Shown here: one piece after another, positions 43,782-52,677 of the stretch
How the letters are laid out: each line of letters opens with the position of its first letter
How positions within the stretch are numbered: position 1 is the first letter of the stretch
Origin: Sulfurospirillum sp. UBA2217
GTDB lineage: Bacteria > Campylobacterota > Campylobacteria > Campylobacterales > Sulfurospirillaceae
Length of the DNA stretch: 64,000 nucleotides
Reading direction: 5' to 3'
Assembly (NCBI GenBank): GCA_002328495.1
Contig: DCUJ01000005.1
Span: 63,788 to 127,787 of the forward strand
Position numbers and translations under genes: made by a program
The notes under the pieces: model-generated
The model's database searches: none
The model's input: the letters and a program-made list of their open reading frames with translations, nothing else
What the model was told of the DNA's origin: nothing

Positions 43782-45143
43782 TTACACCGCCCCTTGATCA
43801 ATCATCGAATCGGCTACTTTTCTAAAGCCTGCAATATTTGCACCCAGCATCAAGTTGCCCTCATCTCCAAACTCTTTAGAAGTTTTATAAGAGAGATCAA
43901 AAATATTTTTCATAATGCCACGCAGTTTATCGTCTACTTCAGCAAAACTCCATTTTTGCATACTGGCATTTTGGCTCATTTCAAGCTGTGAAGTTGCAAC
44001 ACCACCTGCATTAGCCGCTTTGGCAGGGCCATAGAACATTTTTTTGGCAATCATAAAGTCAATGGCCTCAGGGGTGCTTGGCATGTTTGCCCCTTCGTTA
44101 ACTAGACGGCAACCATTTTTGTAGAGGATTTGAATATCGTTTAAATTAAGTTCATTTTGTGTCGCACTTGGAAAGGCCGCAAAACATGGCACGCTCCACA
44201 CGGCATTGGTACCCTCAGCGTATTGGTGGACTGGGGTGTAGGTTGCTTTTGGATGCACTTTGAGGTATTCGCTCAAGTCTTTACGACCGATTTCTTTGAT
44301 GCTTTTAAGCGATTTGAAATCAATCCCATTTTCATCATAAATCATCCCCTTAGAATCGCTACATGTAACAGGAAGGGCACCCATGTCGTAGAGTTTTTGA
44401 ATGGTGTACAAGGCGACGTTTCCAGAGCCTGAAACGGTACATGTTTTCCCTTTGAGGCTGTCACCTGCTTTGTTGAGAATGTTTTCAGCAAAATAGACCG
44501 AGCCAAATCCTGTCGCTTCGGTGCGCGCGAGTGAGCCACCCCAGTTGAGCCCTTTGCCTGTGAGTACCCCTTCAAAACTGCCTGTTAAGCGTTTGTATTC
44601 GCCAAACATAAATCCAATTTCTCGTCCACCCACACCAATATCACCTGCGGGAACGTCTCTGGTTTCGCCGATGTGTTTGGAGAGTTCGACCATGAAGGAT
44701 TGGCAAAAACGCATGATTTCGCCTTCACTTTTTCCTTTGGGGTCAAAGTTGCTGCCTCCCTTGGCACCTCCGATGGCAAGGCCGGTGAGGGAGTTTTTAA
44801 AGATTTGCTCAAAGCCTAAGAACTTGATAATCCCTAAATTCACACTGGGGTGGAAGCGAAGGCCCCCTTTGTAGGGTCCAATGGCGGAGTTAAACTGAAC
44901 GCGATAGCCGATGTTGGTTTGGATTTTACCTTGGTCGTCCATCCAGACAACACGAAATAAAATTTGACGCTCAGGGATAACGATGCGCTCTAAAATGTTG
45001 TAATTATCGTACTTTGGCTCCGCTTGAAGGAGCGGCTCTAGTGTGGTTAATACCTCTTCGACGGCTTGGTAAAATTCCGTTTGACCTGGGGTACTTTGAA
45101 CCGTAGATTTTAAGACTTTATCGATATAGTTTTTAACTGACAT
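43782..45143 (-). CDS. gdhA: NADP-type glutamate dehydrogenase
   Basis: The 453-residue protein has YKGGLRFHPSVN, GGAKGGSNFDPKG (the substrate-binding Lys), PAGDIGVGGREIG and a Rossmann fold with CTVSGSGNVA, matching the hexameric NADP-dependent GdhA of about 450 residues. It assimilates ammonia into 2-oxoglutarate. Its start overlaps the end of mqnA by 11 bases, so the two are co-transcribed. This is an unusual pairing of nitrogen assimilation with menaquinone synthesis, probably without functional meaning. Confidence 0.95.
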   Translation of the reverse strand: MSVKNYIDKVLKSTVQSTPGQTEFYQAVEEVLTTLEPLLQAEPKYDNYNILERIVIPERQILFRVVWMDDQGKIQTNIGYRVQFNSAIGPYKGGLRFHPSVNLGIIKFLGFEQIFKNSLTGLAIGGAKGGSNFDPKGKSEGEIMRFCQSFMVELSKHIGETRDVPAGDIGVGGREIGFMFGEYKRLTGSFEGVLTGKGLNWGGSLARTEATGFGSVYFAENILNKAGDSLKGKTCTVSGSGNVALYTIQKLYDMGALPVTCSDSKGMIYDENGIDFKSLKSIKEIGRKDLSEYLKVHPKATYTPVHQYAEGTNAVWSVPCFAAFPSATQNELNLNDIQILYKNGCRLVNEGANMPSTPEAIDFMIAKKMFYGPAKAANAGGVATSQLEMSQNASMQKWSFAEVDDKLRGIMKNIFDLSYKTSKEFGDEGNLMLGANIAGFRKVADSMIDQGAV

Positions 45144-45834
45144 ACATTTCCTTTTGTGCTTTTTTTTCAGAACGTTTTTTGAGTTGGTCTGCTTTTTTAA
45201 AGAAAAGTTTGAGTCCTTTTTTCTCCTTTGCCTTTATGGAGTAAGTAATAAGTGTGAGGTATTCTTGGATGTCATGTGTGCTAATGCCTCGCTCTTGTGC
45301 ATAGTTTTGCGCGATGTAATAGGGTATTTTGATGCGTTGTTTTTTAAATTGATGGCTTAGTTTCTTGAAAAAACTGTGGTGTTTAGTAACACATAATCTG
45401 GCAAAAACAAAGGGTAATCCAAAACGATTGTGCCACTCTTGCGCCAAATCCACGTATGATGAGGGGTCTTCAAGGTAAAGTCGTAACGCCCGATCTCCAA
45501 TAAACACTTCACCATCAATGCCCAAAACACGTGCCAAAACATTGGACGTGGCAGAGGCAGGGTCGGTGTGGGGCTCACCACGTTTCACCAACACGCTTTT
45601 CACATTTTTGCGTGCAACGATACCTAAAGACAATGGCGTGATGGTCGACTTTCTACTCTCAATGCTTGAGATAAATGCGGCATCAACACGACGCTTTTTA
45701 AACTTATGATTGATGGCTGAGGGGACGGATTTGTTGCGCTCACACGATTGTTTGAAAGAGCTTTGCAGAGAAGATTTTTTTAAAAAAAGGTGAAACGGAA
45801 GTAGATTGATATAATCTATCTTTCCAAAAATCAT
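45133..45834 (-). CDS. mqnA: Chorismate dehydratase of the futalosine menaquinone pathway
   Basis: The 233-residue protein has DYINLLPFHLF near the N-terminus, then IGDRALRLY and DLAQEWHNRFGLPFVFA, which are conserved in MqnA, a periplasmic-binding-protein-fold enzyme. It dehydrates chorismate to 3-enolpyruvylbenzoate, the first step of the futalosine route used by Campylobacterota. It ends with a Lys-rich tail. AAGGAG lies five bases before ATG, and a TATAAT -10 box is at 45861-45866 on the minus strand. Confidence 0.87.
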   Translation of the reverse strand: MIFGKIDYINLLPFHLFLKKSSLQSSFKQSCERNKSVPSAINHKFKKRRVDAAFISSIESRKSTITPLSLGIVARKNVKSVLVKRGEPHTDPASATSNVLARVLGIDGEVFIGDRALRLYLEDPSSYVDLAQEWHNRFGLPFVFARLCVTKHHSFFKKLSHQFKKQRIKIPYYIAQNYAQERGISTHDIQEYLTLITYSIKAKEKKGLKLFFKKADQLKKRSEKKAQKEMYVS

Positions 45835-45860
45835 CCAGACTCCTTATTTTTAGCGTTCTC

Positions 45861-45866
45861 ATTATA
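45861..45866 (-). promoter_or_regulatory. Putative -10 box for mqnA-gdhA
   Basis: TATAAT on the minus strand lies 26 bases before the mqnA start. The 150-base gap to terC also holds a TTACATGTAA copy at 45937, next to a plus-strand TAGAAT (45952-45957) that could be the -10 of terC. Confidence 0.5.
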
Positions 45867-45984
45867 GTCACAGAAAACTTAAATGGATAAAAAGTTTTTT
45901 GATTAGAATTTTATAAAAGGAGGCATTAGCTGACTTTTACATGTAACGCGCTAGAATACGCAAAATTCTTACACTAGGAAGGTC

Positions 45985-46725
45985 ATGCTAGAATCACTCT
46001 TTACCATAGAAGCTCTCATCTCACTCGCAACATTAACCGCACTTGAAATTGTTTTAGGCATCGATAACATTATCTTTATTGCTATTTTAGTGGGAAGATT
46101 GCCCGCACATCAACGAGACAAGGCACGTATCTTTGGCTTGGCATTAGCGATGATTACTCGTATCTTACTTCTGATATCGCTCTTTTGGATTATGAAACTG
46201 ATTCATCCTCTTTTCACCATTTTTGCGCAAGAAATTTCAGGACGTGATTTGATTTTGATTCTTGGAGGATTGTTTCTTTTGGTCAAATCGACCAACGAAA
46301 TTCACGCTGACATTGAAGAGAGTGGCGAAGAAGAGAAAGATTTGGTCAAAAGTGCGAAAGGGTATTTCAATACGCTGATTCAAATTGCTATTTTAGACAT
46401 TGTTTTTTCACTCGATTCAGTCATCACGGCGGTTGGGATGGCGAACAATATTTTGGTTATGATTTTAGCCGTGGTGATTGCGGTTGGGGTGATGATGTTT
46501 GCGAGTAAAAGTATTTCACTCTTTATTGAAAACAATCCAACCATTAAGATTTTGGCGCTTGCCTTTTTAATTTTGGTTGGGGTTGCATTGATTGCGGAGG
46601 GCTTTGACTTACACATCTCTAAAGCGTATATCTATTTTGCCATGGCGTTTTCACTAGCGGTTGAGTCTGTCAATATCTACACCCGTAAGAAAAAAAGTAA
46701 GCGTAACGTATCAAAAGAGGGATGA
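45985..46725 (+). CDS. TerC-family integral membrane protein
   Basis: The 246-residue protein has about seven membrane segments and the TerC family signature: EIVLGIDNIIFIAIL in the first third and ILDIVFSLDSVITAVGM in the middle, both with membrane-embedded acidic residues. Family members export metal ions (notably Mn2+) or support metalation of secreted proteins. The tail is basic (RKKKSKR). It overlaps the following MreB-like gene as ATGA, an unusual coupling. Confidence 0.85.
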   Translation: MLESLFTIEALISLATLTALEIVLGIDNIIFIAILVGRLPAHQRDKARIFGLALAMITRILLLISLFWIMKLIHPLFTIFAQEISGRDLILILGGLFLLVKSTNEIHADIEESGEEEKDLVKSAKGYFNTLIQIAILDIVFSLDSVITAVGMANNILVMILAVVIAVGVMMFASKSISLFIENNPTIKILALAFLILVGVALIAEGFDLHISKAYIYFAMAFSLAVESVNIYTRKKKSKRNVSKEG

Positions 46726-47729
46726 TGTTTTTTCACCACACTTCTCACGCCTATGCCATTGATTTGGGAACCAATAACACCTTGGTGTATGCCCCAAACA
46801 AAGGCATTGTACTTGATGAGCCTACGTCGATTGCGTTTGATACCATACGCCAAACCTTTTTTGACTGGGGTGCTTCTGCGCACCGTATTGCTGGGAAAAA
46901 TCCAAAACATATCGAAGTCATGCACCCCCTCTCCAAAGGTGCGATTACCAATTTAAATGTGGCAAAAGCCTATATTAAAGAGGTGATACGACGTATGGTC
47001 AAGCGTCACTGGTTTAAGCCTCTCATTGTGGTCAGTGTGCCCAGTGACTTGACTTCTATGGAGCGCAACGCGGTCATAGAGGCATGTAAAGAAGGAGGTG
47101 CTAGAGAAGTGCGCTTGTTGAAAGATCCTTTTTCAGCCGCCCTTGGATCGCAGCATTCGATTGAAAAGCCTGAGGGTGTTTTGGTTTTAGATATTGGTGC
47201 AGGGGTTACGGAGGTATCGCTTCTTGCTTGTAACGGGCTTGTTATGTCCAAATCCATTCGAATTGCAGGCAATGATATCGATCAGGCGATTGTGGAACAT
47301 TTTAAAAATCATAAACGCGTTTTAATTTCATTGCGTGATGCAGAGATGTTGAAGAAAAATTTAGGGGCTATGCTTCAAACCCCTTGTAAAACGATTCGTA
47401 TTAATGTCAAGAATGCGATCACGCGAATGCCAGAACCTTTTGACGTGGATGCTAAGGATGTACACTTAGCGATTACTCCCATTGCCGATAAAATCGTTGC
47501 ACTCACCCACGCGATGCTCTCCTCTATTCCTCCATCTTTTGCGAGCGATGTGTATGAAGGAGGCATTGTGCTAACGGGTGGGACATCCTTGTTGCACGGG
47601 ATAGAAACACACCTCTCACAACAGCTTAAAATTGTCGTTACGCCTGTAAAAAATCCTTTGCAAAACATCATTATGGGTGCGGGAAGGGCTATAGAAGAGC
47701 GTCGCTATGCTCATCTTTTAGGGGCATAA
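46722..47729 (+). CDS. MreB-family actin-like protein (divergent paralogue)
   Basis: The 335-residue protein has IDLGTNNTLVY (phosphate 1), VVSVPSDLTSMERNAV, VLDIGAGVTEVSLL (phosphate 2) and VLTGGTSLLHGIE (adenosine motif), typical of MreB/Mbl actin homologues, which form filaments under the membrane and guide cell shape. It is coupled to terC rather than to mreC/mreD, and deviates from MreB in many places (FFDWGASAHRIAGKNP). It is therefore more likely a paralogue than the main mreB (inference). ATG 46722 or 46725 could start translation. Confidence 0.8.
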   Translation: MMFFHHTSHAYAIDLGTNNTLVYAPNKGIVLDEPTSIAFDTIRQTFFDWGASAHRIAGKNPKHIEVMHPLSKGAITNLNVAKAYIKEVIRRMVKRHWFKPLIVVSVPSDLTSMERNAVIEACKEGGAREVRLLKDPFSAALGSQHSIEKPEGVLVLDIGAGVTEVSLLACNGLVMSKSIRIAGNDIDQAIVEHFKNHKRVLISLRDAEMLKKNLGAMLQTPCKTIRINVKNAITRMPEPFDVDAKDVHLAITPIADKIVALTHAMLSSIPPSFASDVYEGGIVLTGGTSLLHGIETHLSQQLKIVVTPVKNPLQNIIMGAGRAIEERRYAHLLGA

Positions 47730-47822
47730 CGGTTAAATACTCGGGACATATACTCTAAAAACTATTATTGAAGTGATGAAATGCCTATATACCATTAGAA
47801 CGGTTTTCATTGTATCTTTCTT

Positions 47823-48071
47823 TTACATGTAATGTTGCAATGCATATTCTTCTCCTTTTTCTATGGCGCATTCTACGGCTGCTTTGGCTTTGGCTAAAAG
47901 CTGTTTGCTGTCACTGTGTAATGCAAAGCTTTTTTGGATGTTTGTCTCAATATCTCGTTGCATATCAATGGATAAAATCGGTATGAGAATATTTTCAATT
48001 TCAGATTGTCGCCAATGCGTAATGAAGATTAATATGTCATTAACATAAGTCATGTAAAGTTTCATTATCAA
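47823..48071 (-). pseudogene. Remnant of a type I restriction specificity subunit (hsdS C-terminus)
   Basis: The last 55 or so residues of this 82-residue frame (IENILIPILS, MQRDIETNIQKSF, LLAKAKAAVECAIEKGEE) match the C-terminal conserved helix of HsdS, where one target-recognition half joins the coiled coil. No target domain, hsdM or hsdR is present, so this looks like a leftover of a lost restriction system. The first 25 residues are probably not original. The stop codon is part of a TTACATGTAA copy at 47823. It may not be expressed. Confidence 0.6.
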
Positions 48072-48089
48072 ATGGAATAAGGATTGACG

Positions 48090-48419
48090 ATGAAAAAAAT
48101 ATTAAATGCGCTTATGGGTGTTTGTGTGGTAGCAAGTTTTGCTTATGCCATGGGCGCACAACCCTCTTTTAGTGATGTGGATGCGAACAAAGATGGCAAA
48201 GTAAGCCAAGAAGAGTTTTCGATGTTTCAAGCCTCTCAAATGGAAAAAAACGCCAATGCGGGTAAAGCGCTTCGCAATGCAGGCAATGCACCGCAGTTTG
48301 AGGAAATCGACACCAATAAAGATGGTAGTTTGAGTGCTGACGAGATGACACAATCGTACGAAAAACGTCAAAAAGCGATGCAAGGTAGCAGAGGTCCTGC
48401 CAACGGTTATAAAAACTAA
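48090..48419 (+). CDS. Secreted or periplasmic EF-hand protein
   Basis: The start is ATG 48090, six bases after AAGGA; an in-frame TTG at 48084 is rejected. The 109-residue protein has a signal peptide ending near AYA (residues 18-20) and two EF-hand loops. Loop 1 runs from D31 to E42 (DANKDGKVSQEE) and loop 2 from D74 to E85 (DTNKDGSLSADE), both with good Ca2+ ligands. It lies ten bases upstream of the ABC transporter genes, so it may be part of that transcript. Its partner is unknown. Confidence 0.78.
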   Translation: MKKILNALMGVCVVASFAYAMGAQPSFSDVDANKDGKVSQEEFSMFQASQMEKNANAGKALRNAGNAPQFEEIDTNKDGSLSADEMTQSYEKRQKAMQGSRGPANGYKN

Positions 48420-48429
48420 AGGTAAGAGC

Positions 48430-49119
48430 ATGTTAAACGCACAGCATTTATGTAAAACCTATCGCAGTGGCGAGGTTGATTTGGAGGTCATTAAGGATTT
48501 TTCCTTAAGCATCGAGCAGTCTGAATTTATCTCCTTGGTGGGCCCTAGTGGAAGTGGAAAAAGTACGATGCTCAATATGCTTGGTTGCTTAGACACCCCC
48601 ACATCAGGGGAAATCATCATCAACAACACCAAAATAACGGGGATGAGTAAGACGCAAATGGCGCATTTTAGAGGGGAAAACATTGGGTTTATCTTCCAAA
48701 GCTTTAACCTTATTCCTGTGCTTAGCGTGTATGAAAATATCGAGTATCCGCTCATTATGATTCAAAATCTCCCAGAACAAGAGCGTGAGGAGCGTATCTT
48801 AAAGCTTTTGGATGAGGTGGGGATGTTGGATCAAAAAGATAAAACCCCCGATCAAATCTCGGGCGGGCAGATGCAACGTGTGGCGATTGCACGGGCACTC
48901 ATCACCAATCCAAAGCTGATATTTGCGGATGAACCCACAGCCAATTTGGACACCAAAACGGCGTACAAAATCATCGATTTGATGAAAAAAATCCAAATGG
49001 AACACCAAAGTACCTTCGTCTTTGCGACCCATGATGAAAAAATCGTCTCCACGGTGGATCGCATCATCACCATTGTCGATGGCGAACTCGTCGATGATAA
49101 AAGGATCAGCCATGAATAA
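48430..49119 (+). CDS. ABC transporter ATP-binding protein (LolD/MacB type)
   Basis: The 229-residue protein has the Walker A GPSGSGKST (G38 to T46), Q-loop FIFQSFNLIP, signature SGGQMQRVAIARAL (from residue 144) and Walker B LIFADEP. The pattern is that of the LolD/MacB/FtsE group, which powers extraction of lipoproteins or export through an FtsX-like permease. It overlaps the permease gene by eight bases. With the next three genes it forms a unit likely moving a lipid or lipoprotein toward the outer membrane (inference). Confidence 0.9.
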   Translation: MLNAQHLCKTYRSGEVDLEVIKDFSLSIEQSEFISLVGPSGSGKSTMLNMLGCLDTPTSGEIIINNTKITGMSKTQMAHFRGENIGFIFQSFNLIPVLSVYENIEYPLIMIQNLPEQEREERILKLLDEVGMLDQKDKTPDQISGGQMQRVAIARALITNPKLIFADEPTANLDTKTAYKIIDLMKKIQMEHQSTFVFATHDEKIVSTVDRIITIVDGELVDDKRISHE

Positions 49120-50350
49120 CATCATCAAACTTTCCTACCGCAATTTATTGCGCAATGGCAGACGCACCTTGTTAACAGCGTCCCTCATCACCCTTGGTGT
49201 TATTTTTGTGCTGATTTACACCGCACTTTCGGGGAGTTTTAAGGGCTACATGGTCGGACAGATTACCGATTCGATGATGGGACATATCCAAATTCATAAA
49301 AAAGGCTACGTCGCAGCGGTCGATAACTTGCCATTGGATCGCAATTTACCCAAAATGGCACTCGAGTTTATTGAGCCAAAGATAAAAGAAAATCCGCTGG
49401 TTGAGAGCTATTCGTACCGTATCAAGTTTGGAGCGATGTTTTCCAATTTTGAATCTACCACGAACATTCGCCTCAATGCGATTTACCCAGAAGCTGAGTT
49501 TAAAACCTTGCCTGATTTGAAAAAACGCATCACTGGCATGGAAGACGAACTAAAAGCGGGGGGGATTGTCATTCCCGAGCTTTTGGCAAAAGGCATGAAA
49601 GTAAAGGTGGGCGATACCATCGTGTTAGTGGCTAACAATAAAAGCGGCTCGGTCAATGGGGTCAATCTCAAAGTAGCAGGTATCGTCGGTCAGATGAGCG
49701 GTCCTGGAGGAAGGGATGGCTACATCCATATGGACGATGCAAAAAAAGTATTGCGTATGGGCTTGGAAGTTGAAGTCAGTGAGATCGTCGTGCGTCTGAA
49801 AGATGTCGAAACGCTAAAAGAGGGCATGGCATCACTAGATTCCATTTTGGAAAAGAAAAACAAAGAGGGACAAAGTGCATTTGAAGTGCATTCATGGGAG
49901 CAACTCTCTCCTTTTTACAACATCATCAAGATGATTGACATTATGAATCTTTCCATTAAAATCATTTTGATTTCCATCGTGCTTATCTCCATTTTAAATG
50001 TGATGATTATGAGTGTGTTTGAGCGTGTGCGTGAGATTGGCACCATCGCCGCCATGGGAACACCGCCTTTGACCATCGTAAAGCTTTTTTTGACCGAGGG
50101 CTTGATGCTAGGTGTTTTGGGCGCCATTTTGGGCAGTGCCTTGTCTGTGGGCATCTTGTATGTGCTCAATATCGTTAAAATAACCTACAGTTTTGGTAAA
50201 GAAACAGGCTTGGTGCTGAGTCCCGTGTTACATGTCAATGAGGTTATGGGTGTTTCACTCATTGTTATAGCTATTGCCCTTGTGGCATCCATTTCACCGG
50301 CAATCAAAGCGGCGCGCTTAGATCCTGTCGAAGCCTTACGTTCCCATTAA
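49112..50350 (+). CDS. ABC transporter permease (LolC/E-FtsX type)
   Basis: ATG 49112, just after AAAGGAT, is chosen; a longer frame from 49022 runs over the ATPase gene and is not credible. The 412-residue protein has an N-terminal membrane segment (LLTASLITLGVIFVLIYTAL), a large periplasmic MacB-type domain, and three C-terminal membrane segments starting near IKIILISIVLISILNVMI and ending with a coupling motif ARLDPVEALRSH typical of FtsX/LolE permeases. It works with the preceding ATPase. The substrate is unknown. Confidence 0.88.
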   Translation: MNNIIKLSYRNLLRNGRRTLLTASLITLGVIFVLIYTALSGSFKGYMVGQITDSMMGHIQIHKKGYVAAVDNLPLDRNLPKMALEFIEPKIKENPLVESYSYRIKFGAMFSNFESTTNIRLNAIYPEAEFKTLPDLKKRITGMEDELKAGGIVIPELLAKGMKVKVGDTIVLVANNKSGSVNGVNLKVAGIVGQMSGPGGRDGYIHMDDAKKVLRMGLEVEVSEIVVRLKDVETLKEGMASLDSILEKKNKEGQSAFEVHSWEQLSPFYNIIKMIDIMNLSIKIILISIVLISILNVMIMSVFERVREIGTIAAMGTPPLTIVKLFLTEGLMLGVLGAILGSALSVGILYVLNIVKITYSFGKETGLVLSPVLHVNEVMGVSLIVIAIALVASISPAIKAARLDPVEALRSH

Positions 50351-50360
50351 GGAGGATGGT

Positions 50361-51077
50361 ATGAAAGTTTTAGTTGTGTGTTTATTGAGTGTTTTAACGC
50401 TTTTTGGTGCGAGTAACGTGCTGGAGCAAGTCGATGCAAAACTAAGCCCCGGATCAGCGGAGAGCTATAAGAAGCTCATCAACATCGAGCCAGATGGCAG
50501 TAAAAAAGAGTTTTTACTGTATCAAGTGAAAAAAGACAAAGACAAGATGATCTCGTTGTTTTTACAACCCGACAGTGAAAAAGGGCGCAGTACCCTTCGT
50601 TTGGGTGAAAATATGTGGCTTTACTTGCCTGATGTGGGAAAGCCTATCCGCATTACGTCCATGCAAAGTGTGGTCGGAGGTGTTTTTAACAACAGCGACA
50701 TTATGCAACTGGATTTTTCTGCTGAGTATGACATCGTCACTCAAAAAGAGGAGAAAGAGGAAATCGTTTTAGACCTTAAGGCTAAAAATGAGTCCGTAGC
50801 CTACGATAAACTCATCATGCATGTGGATAAAAAAACGACCACACCTACGAAGATTATCTGTTACACTTCCACGGGGATGCTTATTAAAACGCTTTACTAC
50901 AAAGATATTAAAGACTTTGGAGGCGGCATTGTGCGCCCTGCGGTCATTGAGACCGATTCGCCCTTGTACAAGGGGTACAAATCCATCATGGTCTACGGAA
51001 AACTCACCCAAAGAGAGTTTGCCAATGAGAGTTTTACGCTTGAAAATATCGGCAAAGTTGAGGAACTAAGACGCTAA
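50361..51077 (+). CDS. Periplasmic LolA-like outer-membrane lipoprotein-sorting protein
   Basis: The 238-residue protein has a signal peptide (VLVVCLLSVLTLFGA) and then the LolA-like half-barrel pattern: YKKLINIEPDGSKKEF, NMWLYLPDVGKPIRI and RPAVIETDSPLYKGYKS. These match the family annotated as 'outer membrane lipoprotein-sorting protein' that accompanies MacB/LolCDE-like or RND exporters. It probably carries a lipid or lipoprotein across the periplasm. It is ten bases downstream of the permease and its stop overlaps the next start. Confidence 0.75.
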   Translation: MKVLVVCLLSVLTLFGASNVLEQVDAKLSPGSAESYKKLINIEPDGSKKEFLLYQVKKDKDKMISLFLQPDSEKGRSTLRLGENMWLYLPDVGKPIRITSMQSVVGGVFNNSDIMQLDFSAEYDIVTQKEEKEEIVLDLKAKNESVAYDKLIMHVDKKTTTPTKIICYTSTGMLIKTLYYKDIKDFGGGIVRPAVIETDSPLYKGYKSIMVYGKLTQREFANESFTLENIGKVEELRR

Positions 51078-52183
51078 TGAAAGCGTTACATGTAAGCTTA
51101 GTATGTGCTTCCCTTTTGGTGGCGGGGGATTACGATTTTGATATGGGTGCCATTGAAGTTAAGCCCTACACTTTGAGCGGTTATCTCAAAGGTGAGCATA
51201 AATTTCAAGGGCTGAACGATGCATCGCCGTTGTATCCGACGAAGAACAAAAGTGCGATGCAGAGTTTTTTAGGGGAAGGCAATCTCAAGTTTGCTGCGTT
51301 TAAAGACGCCCTTAAATTGGACTCCGAAGTGATGGTCAATGCCAGTGATATGGATGGTGAAGCAAGCCATGAAGCAACGCTAGCACAGTTTTTTGTGCAG
51401 TATAAATTGAACCAAAACCATCTTATCGAAGTGGGTAAAAAAGCACCCAAATGGGGCAAAGGCTATTTTGCCAACCCCATCGCTTTTTTTGATCGAAAAA
51501 AAGACCCTAATGATCCCGAAGCCTCCAAAGAAGGCTATGTGATGGCGAATTACCGCTACAACAAAAGTTTTGAGGGTGAAGTTAAAAATGTCACCTTTGA
51601 CCTGCTTTTCATGCAAAGCAATGACACGTACAACAGTGACTTTAACGATGTGGAGCAAAATCATTTTGGAGCCAAAGCCTATTTCTTAGCCTACGATACG
51701 GACATCGAACTCATTTACTACCACCGAAGCGATGAGAACGATAAAATTGGTTTTGATTTTTCAAAAAATCTACAAACCAATATTGAGATTCACGGAGAGT
51801 TTGCCAAAACACTTGGGGAAAACGAATACGCGTATCTTTTGGGGCTTAAATACCTCACCGAATTTGAGCTCACCATCACGGCGGAGTATCTGTACCAAAA
51901 CACGCAAAGCAGCAAAAGTGAGCCCTTTTGGGACCATCGTTACCTTATCTCCAAGTTTTCGCAAAAAGAGCCTCTGGATTGGCTGTATGGCTCCATTTAC
52001 TATAAAAATACCTATAATCTGAGCGACGCTTCCATGCAAAATGGGGTTGGCGCGACGTACAGTTTTAAAAACAACATGCTTTTGGATATCTCGTACACGC
52101 AAAACAGCGGTAAAAATAGCTCAGAGTACGGCGCAAAACTGGTGCAAGATACCCTTTGGACAAAGGTGTATTGGTATTTTTAA
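51077..52183 (+). CDS. Outer-membrane beta-barrel protein
   Basis: The 368-residue protein begins with a short signal peptide (ALHVSLVCASLLVAG) and continues as alternating amphipathic strands with many aromatic girdle residues, ending in Phe (VYWYF), the C-terminal signature for insertion by the Bam machinery. No named porin family is recognised. Its position after the ABC ATPase, permease and LolA-like genes suggests it is the outer-membrane end of that pathway. A TTACATGTAA copy covers codons 4-7. Confidence 0.7.
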   Translation: MKALHVSLVCASLLVAGDYDFDMGAIEVKPYTLSGYLKGEHKFQGLNDASPLYPTKNKSAMQSFLGEGNLKFAAFKDALKLDSEVMVNASDMDGEASHEATLAQFFVQYKLNQNHLIEVGKKAPKWGKGYFANPIAFFDRKKDPNDPEASKEGYVMANYRYNKSFEGEVKNVTFDLLFMQSNDTYNSDFNDVEQNHFGAKAYFLAYDTDIELIYYHRSDENDKIGFDFSKNLQTNIEIHGEFAKTLGENEYAYLLGLKYLTEFELTITAEYLYQNTQSSKSEPFWDHRYLISKFSQKEPLDWLYGSIYYKNTYNLSDASMQNGVGATYSFKNNMLLDISYTQNSGKNSSEYGAKLVQDTLWTKVYWYF

Positions 52184-52194
52184 AGGGGAATATT

Positions 52195-52222
52195 AAATAT
52201 ATCAACATATCTTGATATATTT
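52195..52222. promoter_or_regulatory. ArsR-type operator upstream of arsC
   Basis: AAATATATCAA and TTGATATATTT are perfect 11-bp inverted repeats separated by CATATC. This fits the TCAA-N6-TTGA core bound by ArsR/SmtB repressors. The right arm provides a TTGATA -35-like hexamer, with TATAGT at 52237-52242 as a possible -10, so bound ArsR would block the promoter of arsC-arsR-arsB-arsP. Confidence 0.75.
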
Positions 52223-52273
52223 AAGTTCTAATGTGTTATAGTTTCTTCTATTCTTTACATGTAAAGGTTAAAA

Positions 52274-52675
52274 ATGAAAAAAGTGTTGATTTTATGTACG
52301 GGAAACAGTTGTCGAAGCATCATCGCCGAAGCTTTAGTGAATGCGCATTGTGAAGGCATCGAAGCCTTTAGTGCAGGTGTGAGGGCGAGTGGCAAAGTCA
52401 ATGCGTATGCGAAAAAAGTGCTTGAAGAAGAGGGCATTTGGAAGGAAACGTATCATTCCAAAACCTTGGATGAAGTCATCGATATGGAGTTTGATTTGGT
52501 GGTGACCGTGTGTGACCATGCAAATGAAACGTGCCCCATATTTCCCCGTCCCGTGCGTAAAATACATGTGGGTTTTTCCGATCCCGATGGTAAGGATTAT
52601 GGTGCGTTTATCCTTACATGTAAAGCCATTCACTCGGAACTTTTGCCCATTATTGAACGTGAACTGAAGGCATAA
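52274..52675 (+). CDS. arsC: Arsenate reductase, thioredoxin-coupled type
   Basis: The 133-residue protein has the P-loop CTGNSCRS with nucleophile C8, and the redox pair C80 and C87 in CDHANETC, the same spacing as C10/C82/C89 of Staphylococcus ArsC. It reduces arsenate to arsenite using thioredoxin, rather than glutaredoxin. It is the first gene of the ars operon. A TTACATGTAA copy at 52255 lies in its leader, ten bases before the start, and another lies at 52614 in the coding region. Confidence 0.9.
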   Translation: MKKVLILCTGNSCRSIIAEALVNAHCEGIEAFSAGVRASGKVNAYAKKVLEEEGIWKETYHSKTLDEVIDMEFDLVVTVCDHANETCPIFPRPVRKIHVGFSDPDGKDYGAFILTCKAIHSELLPIIERELKA

Positions 52676-52677
52676 CA

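Noticed and set aside
49022..49111. N-terminal extension of the ABC permease
   Set aside because: It overlaps the ATPase gene in another frame; ATG 49112 has a ribosome-binding site and begins a typical MacB/LolE N-terminus.
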